DNA of 38,542 nt from assembly GCA_002456975.1 (NCBI GenBank), contig NTKA01000015.1, positions 1-38,542 on the forward strand. The letters are read 5' to 3'. The notes below the pieces were generated by a model. The model had not been told where the DNA came from. It ran no database searches and saw only the letters and a program-made list of their open reading frames with translations. Positions 1 to 7,877 of this stretch are shown one piece after another (the first letter of the stretch is position 1; each line of letters opens with the position of its first letter). Source of the DNA: Halieaceae bacterium MED-G27. Lineage in GTDB: Bacteria > Pseudomonadota > Gammaproteobacteria > Pseudomonadales > Halieaceae. Both the position numbers and the translations under genes were made by a program.

Positions 1-1
1 G

Positions 2-838
2 CTTACCGATAATGCGGGTGTGCCGTGGTGGCTAACCGGCGTCGTACTGATGGTGCTAGTCGGAGCCGTTATCTTAGGTGGTATTAAGCGCATAGCCGAT
101 ACCGCGGGTGCTGTTGTCCCAGTCATGGCTATCAGCTACGTGTTGATGAGTTTGATTGTCATTCTGATGAATGCGAGTGAAATTCCAGCGGCTTTTGCTG
201 TGATCATTGACAGCGCGTTTAACGGGGCGTCGGCGGCCGGTGGTTTCGCAGGCGCTACCGTGTGGGCAGCGATTCGATTTGGTGTTGCGCGCGGCGTATT
301 TTCGAATGAAGCAGGCTTGGGTAGCGCGCCGATTGCTCACGCAGCCGCGAAGACTAATGAGCCAGTTGAGCAGGGCTTGGTGGCCATGTTGGGAACTTTG
401 ATCGACACGCTAATCGTTTGCACGATGACAGGTCTTGTCATCGTATTAACGGGGGTCTTGGAGGGTGGAAATACGGGCGCGAGTTTGACTGCGGAAGCGT
501 TTGGTAGCGTGATACCCGGCGGACACTGGATTGTCACAATAGGTGTGGTCGTGTTTGCAACGACAACCATGATGGGCTGGGCGTTCTACGGCGAGCGGTG
601 TGTGGTTTATTTGTTCGGTACCAAAGGCATCTTTCCATTCAGATTGCTCTGGGTGTTGGCGATCCCAGTCGGAGCCGGTGCTGATCTTGGCTTGATCTGG
701 CTGGTAGCAGATACCTTGAATGCGTTCATGGCCATCCCGAATCTCGTCGGTTTGTTGCTGTTATCGCCGGTGGTCTTTGCTTTGTCGCGTGAGTACTTTG
801 CTAGAGATCGCAAGACGTCAGTGACACAGGCTGAATAA
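2..838 (+). CDS. Sodium:alanine/glycine symporter (AGCS family), 3' part only
   Basis: This is the C-terminal 278 residues of an inner-membrane Na+-coupled amino acid carrier (alanine/glycine:cation symporter family). The reading frame is open from base 2, so the gene begins outside the window. The family hallmark, a GVARGVFSNEAGLGSAP stretch followed by IAHAAAKT, is present near visible residue 95. Several hydrophobic segments follow, for example around GTLIDTLIVCTMTGLVIVL and WIVTIGVVVFATTTMMGWAF. Full-length members are usually about 450-500 residues, so roughly the first 40 percent is missing. The stop lies 3 bases before the start of the 5'-nucleotidase gene, suggesting co-transcription. 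The family call is firm; the substrate (alanine, glycine or another small amino acid) cannot be read from the sequence. Confidence 0.9.
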   Translation, partial: LTDNAGVPWWLTGVVLMVLVGAVILGGIKRIADTAGAVVPVMAISYVLMSLIVILMNASEIPAAFAVIIDSAFNGASAAGGFAGATVWAAIRFGVARGVFSNEAGLGSAPIAHAAAKTNEPVEQGLVAMLGTLIDTLIVCTMTGLVIVLTGVLEGGNTGASLTAEAFGSVIPGGHWIVTIGVVVFATTTMMGWAFYGERCVVYLFGTKGIFPFRLLWVLAIPVGAGADLGLIWLVADTLNAFMAIPNLVGLLLLSPVVFALSREYFARDRKTSVTQAE

Positions 839-841
839 GTC

Positions 842-1747
842 TTGGCAGCGATGGCGCCCGAGAAGTTAGTTATTGCCATATCGTCCAGGGCGTTATTCGA
901 TCTGGACGAAGAGCATGAGGTCTATGAGTCGCAAGGCTTGGCGGCGTACTCGCAGTATCAAATCGATCATGAGGATACGCCACTCGCTAAAGGGCAGGCC
1001 TTTCCATTGGCGTCTAAACTGTTAGCTCTGAACGATCAGTTAGAAGATCCGTTGGGCGTTGAAATCGTTTTGTTGTCTCGGAACTCCGCCGATACCGGGT
1101 TGCGGATATTCAATTCGATCGAACATTATGGATTGCCCATCACGCGTGCTGCTTTTTGTGGCGGCGAGCCACCATGGCGTTATATTCAGGCTTTTGGCTG
1201 TCATTTGTTCCTTTCATCGGAGTCGGCAGACGTTAGAAAAGCATTGGATAACAATGTTGCGGCCGCCACCTTGGTGTCTCGTCCTCTCGATGGACCCGCG
1301 CGCGATGACATTAGGTTTGCGTTTGATGGCGATGCCGTCATTTTTTCTGATGAAGCCGAGCAGATCTTCAAAGCCGAGGGGCTTAAAGCGTTCACCGAAA
1401 GTGAGGTGGCGCAACGCAATGAACCTTTAAGCGGTGGGCCATTTAAAAACTTTCTCAGTGCGCTACACGCTTTGCAGCGGGCTTTTCCAGAGTCCCAAAG
1501 CCCTATTAGAACTGCCTTGGTGACTGCCAGATCTGCGCCAGCGCACGAGAGGGTGATTCGCACATTGAGGGCTTGGGACATTCGGCTCGACGAGTCGATT
1601 TTCCTGGGTGGATTACCCAAAGTAGAGTTTCTGCGTGCCTACGATGCGGATGTTTTCTTCGACGATCAGCAGTCACACTGTAATCTGGCCGCAGACCATA
1701 TTGCCACCGGCCACGTGCCTCACGGCGTCGCCAATAAGGAGCGCTGA
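842..1747 (+). CDS. 5'-nucleotidase (cytosolic NT5C1-like family)
   Basis: A 301-residue soluble protein of the 5'-nucleotidase family that also includes vertebrate cytosolic nucleotidase I (Pfam 5-nucleotidase, PF06189). It is expected to remove phosphate from nucleoside monophosphates in the cytoplasm. The family pattern is visible: an N-terminal ISSRALFDLD segment supplying the HAD-type aspartates, LLSRNSADTGLRIFNSI, a GGEPPWRYI segment, and a C-terminal FFDDQQSHC acidic motif. The reading frame opens with TTG at 842; an ATG at 851 would shorten it by three residues and is equally plausible, as neither has a strong ribosome site. It sits 3 bases after the symporter. No signal peptide or membrane segment is seen. 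The exact nucleotide preferred is unknown. Confidence 0.85.
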   Translation: MAAMAPEKLVIAISSRALFDLDEEHEVYESQGLAAYSQYQIDHEDTPLAKGQAFPLASKLLALNDQLEDPLGVEIVLLSRNSADTGLRIFNSIEHYGLPITRAAFCGGEPPWRYIQAFGCHLFLSSESADVRKALDNNVAAATLVSRPLDGPARDDIRFAFDGDAVIFSDEAEQIFKAEGLKAFTESEVAQRNEPLSGGPFKNFLSALHALQRAFPESQSPIRTALVTARSAPAHERVIRTLRAWDIRLDESIFLGGLPKVEFLRAYDADVFFDDQQSHCNLAADHIATGHVPHGVANKER

Positions 1748-1812
1748 TTTTTATTACCTTCGGTTCATAAAAAGTTACACTTAGGCTGTTTGGTAATAAA
1801 GCGACGGGTAGT

Positions 1813-2787
1813 TTGAAACTTCAGCAACTAAGATACGTTTGGGAGGTCGCGCATCACGATTTAAACGTGTCGGCGACAGCCCAGAGTCTATTTACTTCGC
1901 AGCCTGGTATCAGCAAGCAGATTCGTGCACTCGAGAGCGAGCTGGGCGTTGAGATCTTCGCCCGCAGTGGCAAGCATCTGACTCACATTACGCCAGCAGG
2001 GGAAGTCATTATTGACCTGGCTGGCGAGATTTTGCGGAAAACCGAGTCGATCAGGCGGGTGGCATCTGATCACTCGGACAACGTCGCTGGGAGCTTTTCG
2101 CTCGCGACAACCCACGGCCAAGCTCGTTACGTGCTGCCAGATTCGATCTCTACCTTTCTGAATAAGCACCCCAAGGTCAATCTGGAGTTGAAACAGGGTA
2201 GCCCACAACAAATAGCTGAGATGGCCTCTAAGGGCGATGTTGATTTTGCGATTGCGACTGAGGCGCTGCATCAATATTCATCGTTGGTGACACTGCCGTT
2301 CTTTCGCTGGAGTCACTGTGTTGTTGTGCCGAGTGATCATGCTCTAGCACAACTGGCTAGCCCGCGGTTGGAAGAGGTAGTGAAATACCCAATCGTGACA
2401 TATACCGAGGGATTTACCGGTCGCTACCGTATCGACGAAGGCTTCGCAGCGAGGGGGCTGACCCCGCAATACACGGTGACGGCAGCTGATGCTGATGTCA
2501 TAAAACGTTATGTGCGCTTGGGCCTCGGCGTCGGGGTCATATCGAGTATGGCCTATGACGTAGCCGATGACTCGGACCTCGTAAAAATTGGAGAGGGCAG
2601 CTATTTTTCTCCAATGCTTTCTTGCATCGCGTTTCGGCGTGGTAGCTACCTTCGTGGTTTTATGTTCGAGTTTATTGAACAGCTTGCACCACACCTGTCC
2701 CCTGACTTTGTGAGGGATGTTATGTCGATTGCTAGTCAAGAGGAGCGAAGTCAATTGTGCGAGCGTCTCGATGTTCCGCGCATTTGA
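1813..2787 (+). CDS. cysB: LysR-type regulator CysB
   Basis: A 324-residue LysR-family DNA-binding regulator, matching E. coli CysB in length and almost column by column: MKLQQLRYVWEV, TSQPGISKQ in the N-terminal winged helix-turn-helix (residues 1-60), FARSGKHLT, then the effector-binding domain with ATTHGQARY, EALHQY, and TYTEGFTGR. CysB activates sulfate assimilation and cysteine synthesis genes in response to N-acetylserine and is countered by sulfide or thiosulfate. The start is TTG at 1813, fixed by alignment to the conserved N-terminus. At residue 102, where E. coli CysB has an effector-contacting threonine, this protein has glycine; Thr100 and Gln103 are kept. It appears monocistronic, with 65 bases before it and 156 after it. 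Identification is very secure; the effect of the substitution is unknown. Confidence 0.95.
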   Translation: MKLQQLRYVWEVAHHDLNVSATAQSLFTSQPGISKQIRALESELGVEIFARSGKHLTHITPAGEVIIDLAGEILRKTESIRRVASDHSDNVAGSFSLATTHGQARYVLPDSISTFLNKHPKVNLELKQGSPQQIAEMASKGDVDFAIATEALHQYSSLVTLPFFRWSHCVVVPSDHALAQLASPRLEEVVKYPIVTYTEGFTGRYRIDEGFAARGLTPQYTVTAADADVIKRYVRLGLGVGVISSMAYDVADDSDLVKIGEGSYFSPMLSCIAFRRGSYLRGFMFEFIEQLAPHLSPDFVRDVMSIASQEERSQLCERLDVPRI

Positions 2788-2943
2788 ACGATAAAACCAA
2801 TAATTCGATGTATTTCTTCGGTGATTACGGGTGTGAGAAACTGCGGTTTTAGGTCATCGACTTGCGCGCTCGTGCGTATTACTAAACAGCAAAGCACGCG
2901 GCACTAAATAAAGTCTAAATCTCGCTCACAAGTAGGACAGACA

Positions 2944-4653
2944 ATGAATTCTAAAGCCAACGCAGCCCCTGAGTTGCGACTCGATAATCCGTTTGTCAGC
3001 AGCGGCAATAAAACGGAGCCCTCATCGCAATACGAGTCAGCGATAGCGCGTGGCGCAGCCCTGCAGAAGATGCCGAGGGCCGCAGCATGCGACAGGAATA
3101 TTCAGCGTCAGCACAGCAAGGATCGAATGACCGTTTGGGAGCGTATCGAATTCTTGGTCGATAGCGCTCCTACTGTTTTGTACCAAAACTGGGGACCTAA
3201 TTTGGATGGTGCCTCACTGGTAACCGCGATCGGGCAGATCGATGGTAGAGATGTTGCCATCTACGGTCATGATTTCACGGTCCGCGCGGGCTCTATGGAT
3301 GCGACTAATGGCGAGAAGCTCGCGCGCTTATTTGAGTTAGCCGGTGAGCGTAAGATCCCACTGGTGGGCCTGAATGATTCTGCGGGCGCCTATATACCCG
3401 CAGGCGTCGGCGGACTCGATGGCTACGCAGAGGCATTTACGGGGCTCAGAAAAATCAGTGGTGTGGTTCCGAGCATTATGTGCATGTTCGGTTTTAACGC
3501 AGGCGGTGGCAGTTACTTGCCCCGGCAGGGCAGTTTTCTGATCCAACCGAAGAATACCTTTTTTGGTCTGACAGGTCCGGGCGTCGTCAAATCAGTTTTG
3601 GGAGAGGACATAACGCCCGATGAGCTAGGAGGGCCGGGGGTGCACAGCCAAACCGGCGTGACCGACTTCGTGGTTGAAGATGAGGTGGCGGCGCTTCATA
3701 AGGTGCGAGAGATCCTCCGATATCTCCCCGACAACAATGGAGCGAGCGCTCCAGTACAAAATTGCTCTGATCCAATAAGCCGTAGCACAGGCGATATCGA
3801 CACTCTGCTCAAAACGGCTTTTGAGTCAGCAACAGGCTTCAATACGCCGGTTGATATTACGATTATCATTCAGCAGCTCTGCGACCACGGCGACTTTTTA
3901 GAGATTCAAGAAGAACGAGCCAAAAACACAGTGACCTGTCTCGGAAGAATTGGTGGGCATGTGGTTGGTTTCGTCGCGAACAACTCCGCTGTCGCCTCGG
4001 GACAGATCGATATTGATGCAGCATACAAAAATGCCCGATTTATCCGGTTTTGTAATCTCTACAACATCCCGGTGATGTTTCTTGAGGATACCACCGGGTT
4101 TTTACCGGGTCGCGAGCAGGAACACCGGGGTATTGTGCAAGCCGGGCGCGCGATGCTGGACGCTATTGTTGATCTCAGAACTCCGAGATTCCTGATCTTG
4201 ATTCGAAATGCGTTCGGCGGTGCTTATGCGTCGTATAACAACTACCCAACGGGCGCCGACTTCGTCGTTGCCTTGCCGACCACGCGTGTCGCCGTGATGG
4301 GCCCTGCAGGCGTCGAGTACGTTTACAAGGACGAGTTGAAAGCTATCCGCAATGCCCGCTCGGGGCGCGTCCAAGCCCTTGTATCGGAGGCGGAAGCGAA
4401 CGGTGTGGGCCCAGAGGTAGCGCTGACGGACGCCGAGGCTCAGGTCTCTGAGTGGATGAAAGCGCAAGAAGCCGACCTGGCAGCTCGCTACGAGCGCGAA
4501 ATAATGAATCCTGAAGAAGCACTCAGCTTGGGATCAGTATCGCAGATTGTGATGCCTTCTGAATTGCGTCACGTCATTGGGGAGCATCTGATGTTCTGTC
4601 TTCGACATTACACCCCGGAACCACTGTCTGGTATTCAGCGAGAATTCCACTAA
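2944..4653 (+). CDS. Acyl-CoA carboxylase, carboxyltransferase (beta) subunit; probable propionyl-CoA carboxylase
   Basis: A 569-residue carboxyltransferase of the biotin-dependent acyl-CoA carboxylase family. It would move carboxyl groups from carboxybiotin to an acyl-CoA, here probably propionyl-CoA giving methylmalonyl-CoA, because the epimerase and mutase genes follow in the same operon. Two crotonase-like halves are visible: the N-half with [18 protein letters not shown] and [13 protein letters not shown], and the C-half with [14 protein letters not shown] and [16 protein letters not shown] (from residue 425) followed by [11 protein letters not shown]. The N-terminal [11 protein letters not shown] also recalls glutaconyl-CoA decarboxylase alpha subunits. 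A 50-residue polar extension precedes the conserved part. The ATG at 2944 has AGGA about 7 bases upstream. The biotin carboxylase subunit follows after 28 bases. Acyl-CoA specificity rests on context only. Confidence 0.88.
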   Translation: MNSKANAAPELRLDNPFVSSGNKTEPSSQYESAIARGAALQKMPRAAACDRNIQRQHSKDRMTVWERIEFLVDSAPTVLYQNWGPNLDGASLVTAIGQIDGRDVAIYGHDFTVRAGSMDATNGEKLARLFELAGERKIPLVGLNDSAGAYIPAGVGGLDGYAEAFTGLRKISGVVPSIMCMFGFNAGGGSYLPRQGSFLIQPKNTFFGLTGPGVVKSVLGEDITPDELGGPGVHSQTGVTDFVVEDEVAALHKVREILRYLPDNNGASAPVQNCSDPISRSTGDIDTLLKTAFESATGFNTPVDITIIIQQLCDHGDFLEIQEERAKNTVTCLGRIGGHVVGFVANNSAVASGQIDIDAAYKNARFIRFCNLYNIPVMFLEDTTGFLPGREQEHRGIVQAGRAMLDAIVDLRTPRFLILIRNAFGGAYASYNNYPTGADFVVALPTTRVAVMGPAGVEYVYKDELKAIRNARSGRVQALVSEAEANGVGPEVALTDAEAQVSEWMKAQEADLAARYEREIMNPEEALSLGSVSQIVMPSELRHVIGEHLMFCLRHYTPEPLSGIQREFH

Positions 4654-4681
4654 ATACAGTGGGTTAGCTTGGAGTTATAAC

Positions 4682-7456
4682 GTGTCAAACGAACACTATT
4701 TGAACAATGCTCTCGTCCATCAAGATCGACGCTTGGGCGACCGATCTGAACCATGGGTTAGCCAATTCGACTGTTCTCACATCAAACCTCTGATTATCTG
4801 CAGAGGGCCTATCCGCAAAGAGGCGATGGACGTTTTTGATGAAATGGGGATTGCACATTACGGCATCTTGCTGTCAGAAAAGGATTCGATTACGTATCCA
4901 AGGGCACTGGCGCCCGAGCTTCGGTTGATTGCTGAGCCTGATCGGGTGCACCGAGTGACTGACTATTCAGGGGTTGATAAGGCAGACCGAGAGGCGCGTA
5001 TCAACGAAATAATCTCGATCGCCAAGACTCACGGATACAACGCTATCTTCGCAGGCTATGGCTTCATGGCGGAAGACGAAGTCATGGTGGCTGCGATGGA
5101 GCAAGCGGGCTTGAATTTTATCGGTCCCTGCTCGCGTACAGTCCGCCAGGCAGGCCTAAAAGACGAGGCGAAGCGCACGGCCTTGAAAGCGGGCGTTTCG
5201 GTAACCCCTGGTGTCGACAATGCGACCGCACTGACTTTAATTAAAAAACATTCCACCGTTGAGGCGCTCCTAGCAGTGGCTGAGGCGAATAACCTGTCGC
5301 TGGAAGAGGCTGATGATCACCTTGAAGCGCTCGCTGATCGTGTCTTGGCGGCGTCTTATCGTGCCGGTATTGATCTTTATACCGTTGACGAGCTGATCGA
5401 TACGTTGCAAGAAGCGGTTGAGGGGATGAATGAAAAATATCCTAATAACCGCGTCCGATTGAAGGCAATTGGCGGTGGCGGTGGTAAGGGGCAACGCATT
5501 GTCGAGCGCGGTGGGGCCGCACGGACTGGAGAGCTAGTTAAAGAGATTCTTCAGGAGGTCAAAGCGTCCGGAGTTGGTGATAACAAGAATGTACTCGTAG
5601 AACTCAATATTGAGTCGACGCGCCACCAAGAAATCCAAGTCATCGGTAATGGCGAGTGGTGTATGACACTGGGCGGCCGAGATTGCTCGTTGCAAATGCA
5701 CGAGCAGAAGCTGTTAGAGGTGTCTGTTACCCGAGAATCGCTGATCGACTCAGCAACCCAAGCAAGGACAATGGGTGCTGATATCACCGCTGATGCCCTA
5801 GATCGCGATGTGGCGACTCTAGATGCCATGGAGGATGAAGCAGCCCGATTTGGTGAAGCAGTGGGGCTCGATTCGGTATCGACTTTTGAATGCATTGTTG
5901 ATACCGACAGTCATTTCTTTATGGAGATGAACACCCGAATACAGGTTGAGCATCGCGTGTCGGAACTTTGCTACGCCTTAGAGTTCAGTAATCCCGACAA
6001 TTCCGCCGAATCTTTTGTAGTTAATTCCTTAGTGGAGGCCATGGTTTTACTGGCTGCCCACAGATCAAAACTACCAAAGCCTCAACGGCGTGCACGCTTT
6101 AACGATAGTCTCGAGGCGCGGCTTAACGCCACAAACGATGCGCTACAACCCCATGCCGGTGGCCAGATTGAGTATTGGTCCGACGCTGTAGAGGGCGAGA
6201 TACGGGATGATCAGGGTATCTGCGTCCATAATCCAGATACCGATGTATTCATGAAGTACACCTTGGCCGGCGCCTACGACTCCAATATCGCACTGCTGCT
6301 AACCGTGGGGGAGAGTCGTCACACCACCTATGAGCGGATGGCAGAGCTGTTGCGCGTGACGACGCTTCGGGGCCGGGATTTGAGTACAAACCTCAACTTT
6401 CACTACGGGCTCGTGCATTGGTTTTTGGGGCGTACAGTTGACGCGCGCCCTACGACCAAATTCATCGTGCCTTACCTCACGGCGGTCGGTGAGTTAGCTC
6501 AGTTGTCCAATACAGTTGATCTGGATGTGGCCTGGCATCGACTAGCAGCACGCCACAGTGGTATTGCCGCACAGGTCCTCGAGGCAAAGCGAACACTGCT
6601 CACAAGACCAATCAGCGCTCTGCTTGAGTGTCCGCATCAATTATCGGGTTGGTTAAGCGCGAATCAATCCGCTTTTTCCTTTGATGGCTCTGGCATTCGT
6701 TTTGCGGAAAATCCGATAGGCTTGCTGGCAGACACCTACCATTACTTGAATCTTTCGGCCGACAGACAGGGTGCTGCGGCAGAGAGGATTTGGTCGTTGG
6801 ATGCAAAGACTCTCGAGCAGGCGGAAGGTTTTTACAGCGACTTAAGCAAGGCCAGTAATCTCGATGATTGGAGTGCTCTCGAGCAGTTGCTGGCCAGCGA
6901 TGAGGTGCCTAATTGCATTGCGGAGGAGCAGTGGCCTGCGATCCGAGCCGCTCATGCCGGACATCAGCTTGGCCTGGAACTACTCTTTTTGTTGGCCGCT
7001 ATGGCGAAGTCGACGGGTTTTTATGACTTAGCAGTCAATGATGATCTGAGTATCCACATACCTGAGCGCCTTCTAGATGAGTCGCACCAAGATGCCATGG
7101 CGAAAGCACTAGCGCCTCCACCAGTAGCCAAATCGGATGAGATTGTCGCGACAAGCGGAGGAATGTTTTACGGCAGGGAGGCGCCGGAGTCGCCACTCTA
7201 TGTCGAGGCGGGCTCGACTTTCGCCGTAGGCGATCCGTTATTCATCGTTGAGGTCATGAAAATGTTCAATAAAGTCAATGCGCCCTTTGCCGGTCGGATT
7301 GACGAGGTCTTGGTAGAGGGTGACGGAGTCATTATCAAAAAGGGCCAAGCAATTTTTAAGGTGACCCCCGATGACAAGCCTGAGGATATCAGCCCAGAAG
7401 AGGTAGCTCAGCGTCGTGCTAAAGCCACGGATGCCTTGCTCGCAGCTATTGATTGA
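4682..7456 (+). CDS. Biotin carboxylase/biotin carrier fusion subunit of the acyl-CoA carboxylase (alpha subunit)
   Basis: A 924-residue protein joining a biotin carboxylase to a biotin carrier domain; it carboxylates its own biotin using ATP and bicarbonate. The N-terminal domain has FAGYGFMAE and GPCSRTVRQAGLKDEAKR. The ATP-grasp glycine loop GGGGGKG lies at residues 264-270, followed by RDCSLQMHEQK, STFE and MEMNTRIQVEHRV with the metal and bicarbonate residues. The carrier domain carries the biotinyl lysine in EVMKM at residue 860. Oddities are a roughly 60-residue insertion before the glycine loop (about residues 183-255), glutamate where classical enzymes have an active-site histidine, and a 250-residue linker without recognisable motifs. 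It is much longer than usual alpha subunits (about 670). The start is GTG, 28 bases after the carboxyltransferase gene. It may carboxylate propionyl-CoA; other acyl-CoAs are possible. Confidence 0.87.
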   Translation: MSNEHYLNNALVHQDRRLGDRSEPWVSQFDCSHIKPLIICRGPIRKEAMDVFDEMGIAHYGILLSEKDSITYPRALAPELRLIAEPDRVHRVTDYSGVDKADREARINEIISIAKTHGYNAIFAGYGFMAEDEVMVAAMEQAGLNFIGPCSRTVRQAGLKDEAKRTALKAGVSVTPGVDNATALTLIKKHSTVEALLAVAEANNLSLEEADDHLEALADRVLAASYRAGIDLYTVDELIDTLQEAVEGMNEKYPNNRVRLKAIGGGGGKGQRIVERGGAARTGELVKEILQEVKASGVGDNKNVLVELNIESTRHQEIQVIGNGEWCMTLGGRDCSLQMHEQKLLEVSVTRESLIDSATQARTMGADITADALDRDVATLDAMEDEAARFGEAVGLDSVSTFECIVDTDSHFFMEMNTRIQVEHRVSELCYALEFSNPDNSAESFVVNSLVEAMVLLAAHRSKLPKPQRRARFNDSLEARLNATNDALQPHAGGQIEYWSDAVEGEIRDDQGICVHNPDTDVFMKYTLAGAYDSNIALLLTVGESRHTTYERMAELLRVTTLRGRDLSTNLNFHYGLVHWFLGRTVDARPTTKFIVPYLTAVGELAQLSNTVDLDVAWHRLAARHSGIAAQVLEAKRTLLTRPISALLECPHQLSGWLSANQSAFSFDGSGIRFAENPIGLLADTYHYLNLSADRQGAAAERIWSLDAKTLEQAEGFYSDLSKASNLDDWSALEQLLASDEVPNCIAEEQWPAIRAAHAGHQLGLELLFLLAAMAKSTGFYDLAVNDDLSIHIPERLLDESHQDAMAKALAPPPVAKSDEIVATSGGMFYGREAPESPLYVEAGSTFAVGDPLFIVEVMKMFNKVNAPFAGRIDEVLVEGDGVIIKKGQAIFKVTPDDKPEDISPEEVAQRRAKATDALLAAID

Positions 7457-7465
7457 GGAAGCAAC

Positions 7466-7873
7466 ATGATTACCGGACTAGATCATATCGCTATTGCAGT
7501 ACCTGATTTAGACGCTGCAATACAGCGTTTCATGACCGATTTTGGTCTCGACTACGAAGGGACTGAAGAGGTAGAAGCGGCAAAAACGTCGACTGCGTTC
7601 TTCCCCTTACCACCTACCAGCATTGAGCTCGTTCACCCACTACGTGGTGAGGGTGCAATCGCTAAGTATTTAGAGAAGCGAGGCGGTGGTATCCATCACC
7701 TGTGCTTCCGGACTGACGATATCGAAGCAGACGTGGCTCGACTTAAGGACAAGGGCTACATCTTTACCAGCGATGCGCCGACACCGGGTGCGCACGGTGC
7801 TACTGTTATTTTTATCCATCCAAAATGCTGCGACGGGGTTCTAATCGAACTGTCTCAGCCTGCTGAGGCCTAA
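7466..7873 (+). CDS. mce: Methylmalonyl-CoA epimerase
   Basis: A 135-residue member of the glyoxalase/vicinal-oxygen-chelate fold that interconverts (S)- and (R)-methylmalonyl-CoA, supplying the isomer used by the mutase encoded next. The typical pattern is complete: [15 protein letters not shown] at the N-terminus (metal-binding His), TSIELVHPL with the metal-binding Glu, a [14 protein letters not shown] segment (second His) and VLIELSQP at the C-terminus with the final Glu. Length is normal for the family. It lies 9 bases after the carboxylase alpha gene and 4 bases before the mutase, which strongly supports the function against other members of this broad fold family. The ATG at 7466 is preceded by GAGGAAG. 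Confidence 0.93.
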   Translation: MITGLDHIAIAVPDLDAAIQRFMTDFGLDYEGTEEVEAAKTSTAFFPLPPTSIELVHPLRGEGAIAKYLEKRGGGIHHLCFRTDDIEADVARLKDKGYIFTSDAPTPGAHGATVIFIHPKCCDGVLIELSQPAEA

Positions 7874-7877
7874 TTGC

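Noticed and set aside
2850-2905. CGTGC...GCACG hairpin after cysB as a terminator
   Set aside because: Only a 5-bp stem with an 18-base loop and no T-run; expected by chance.
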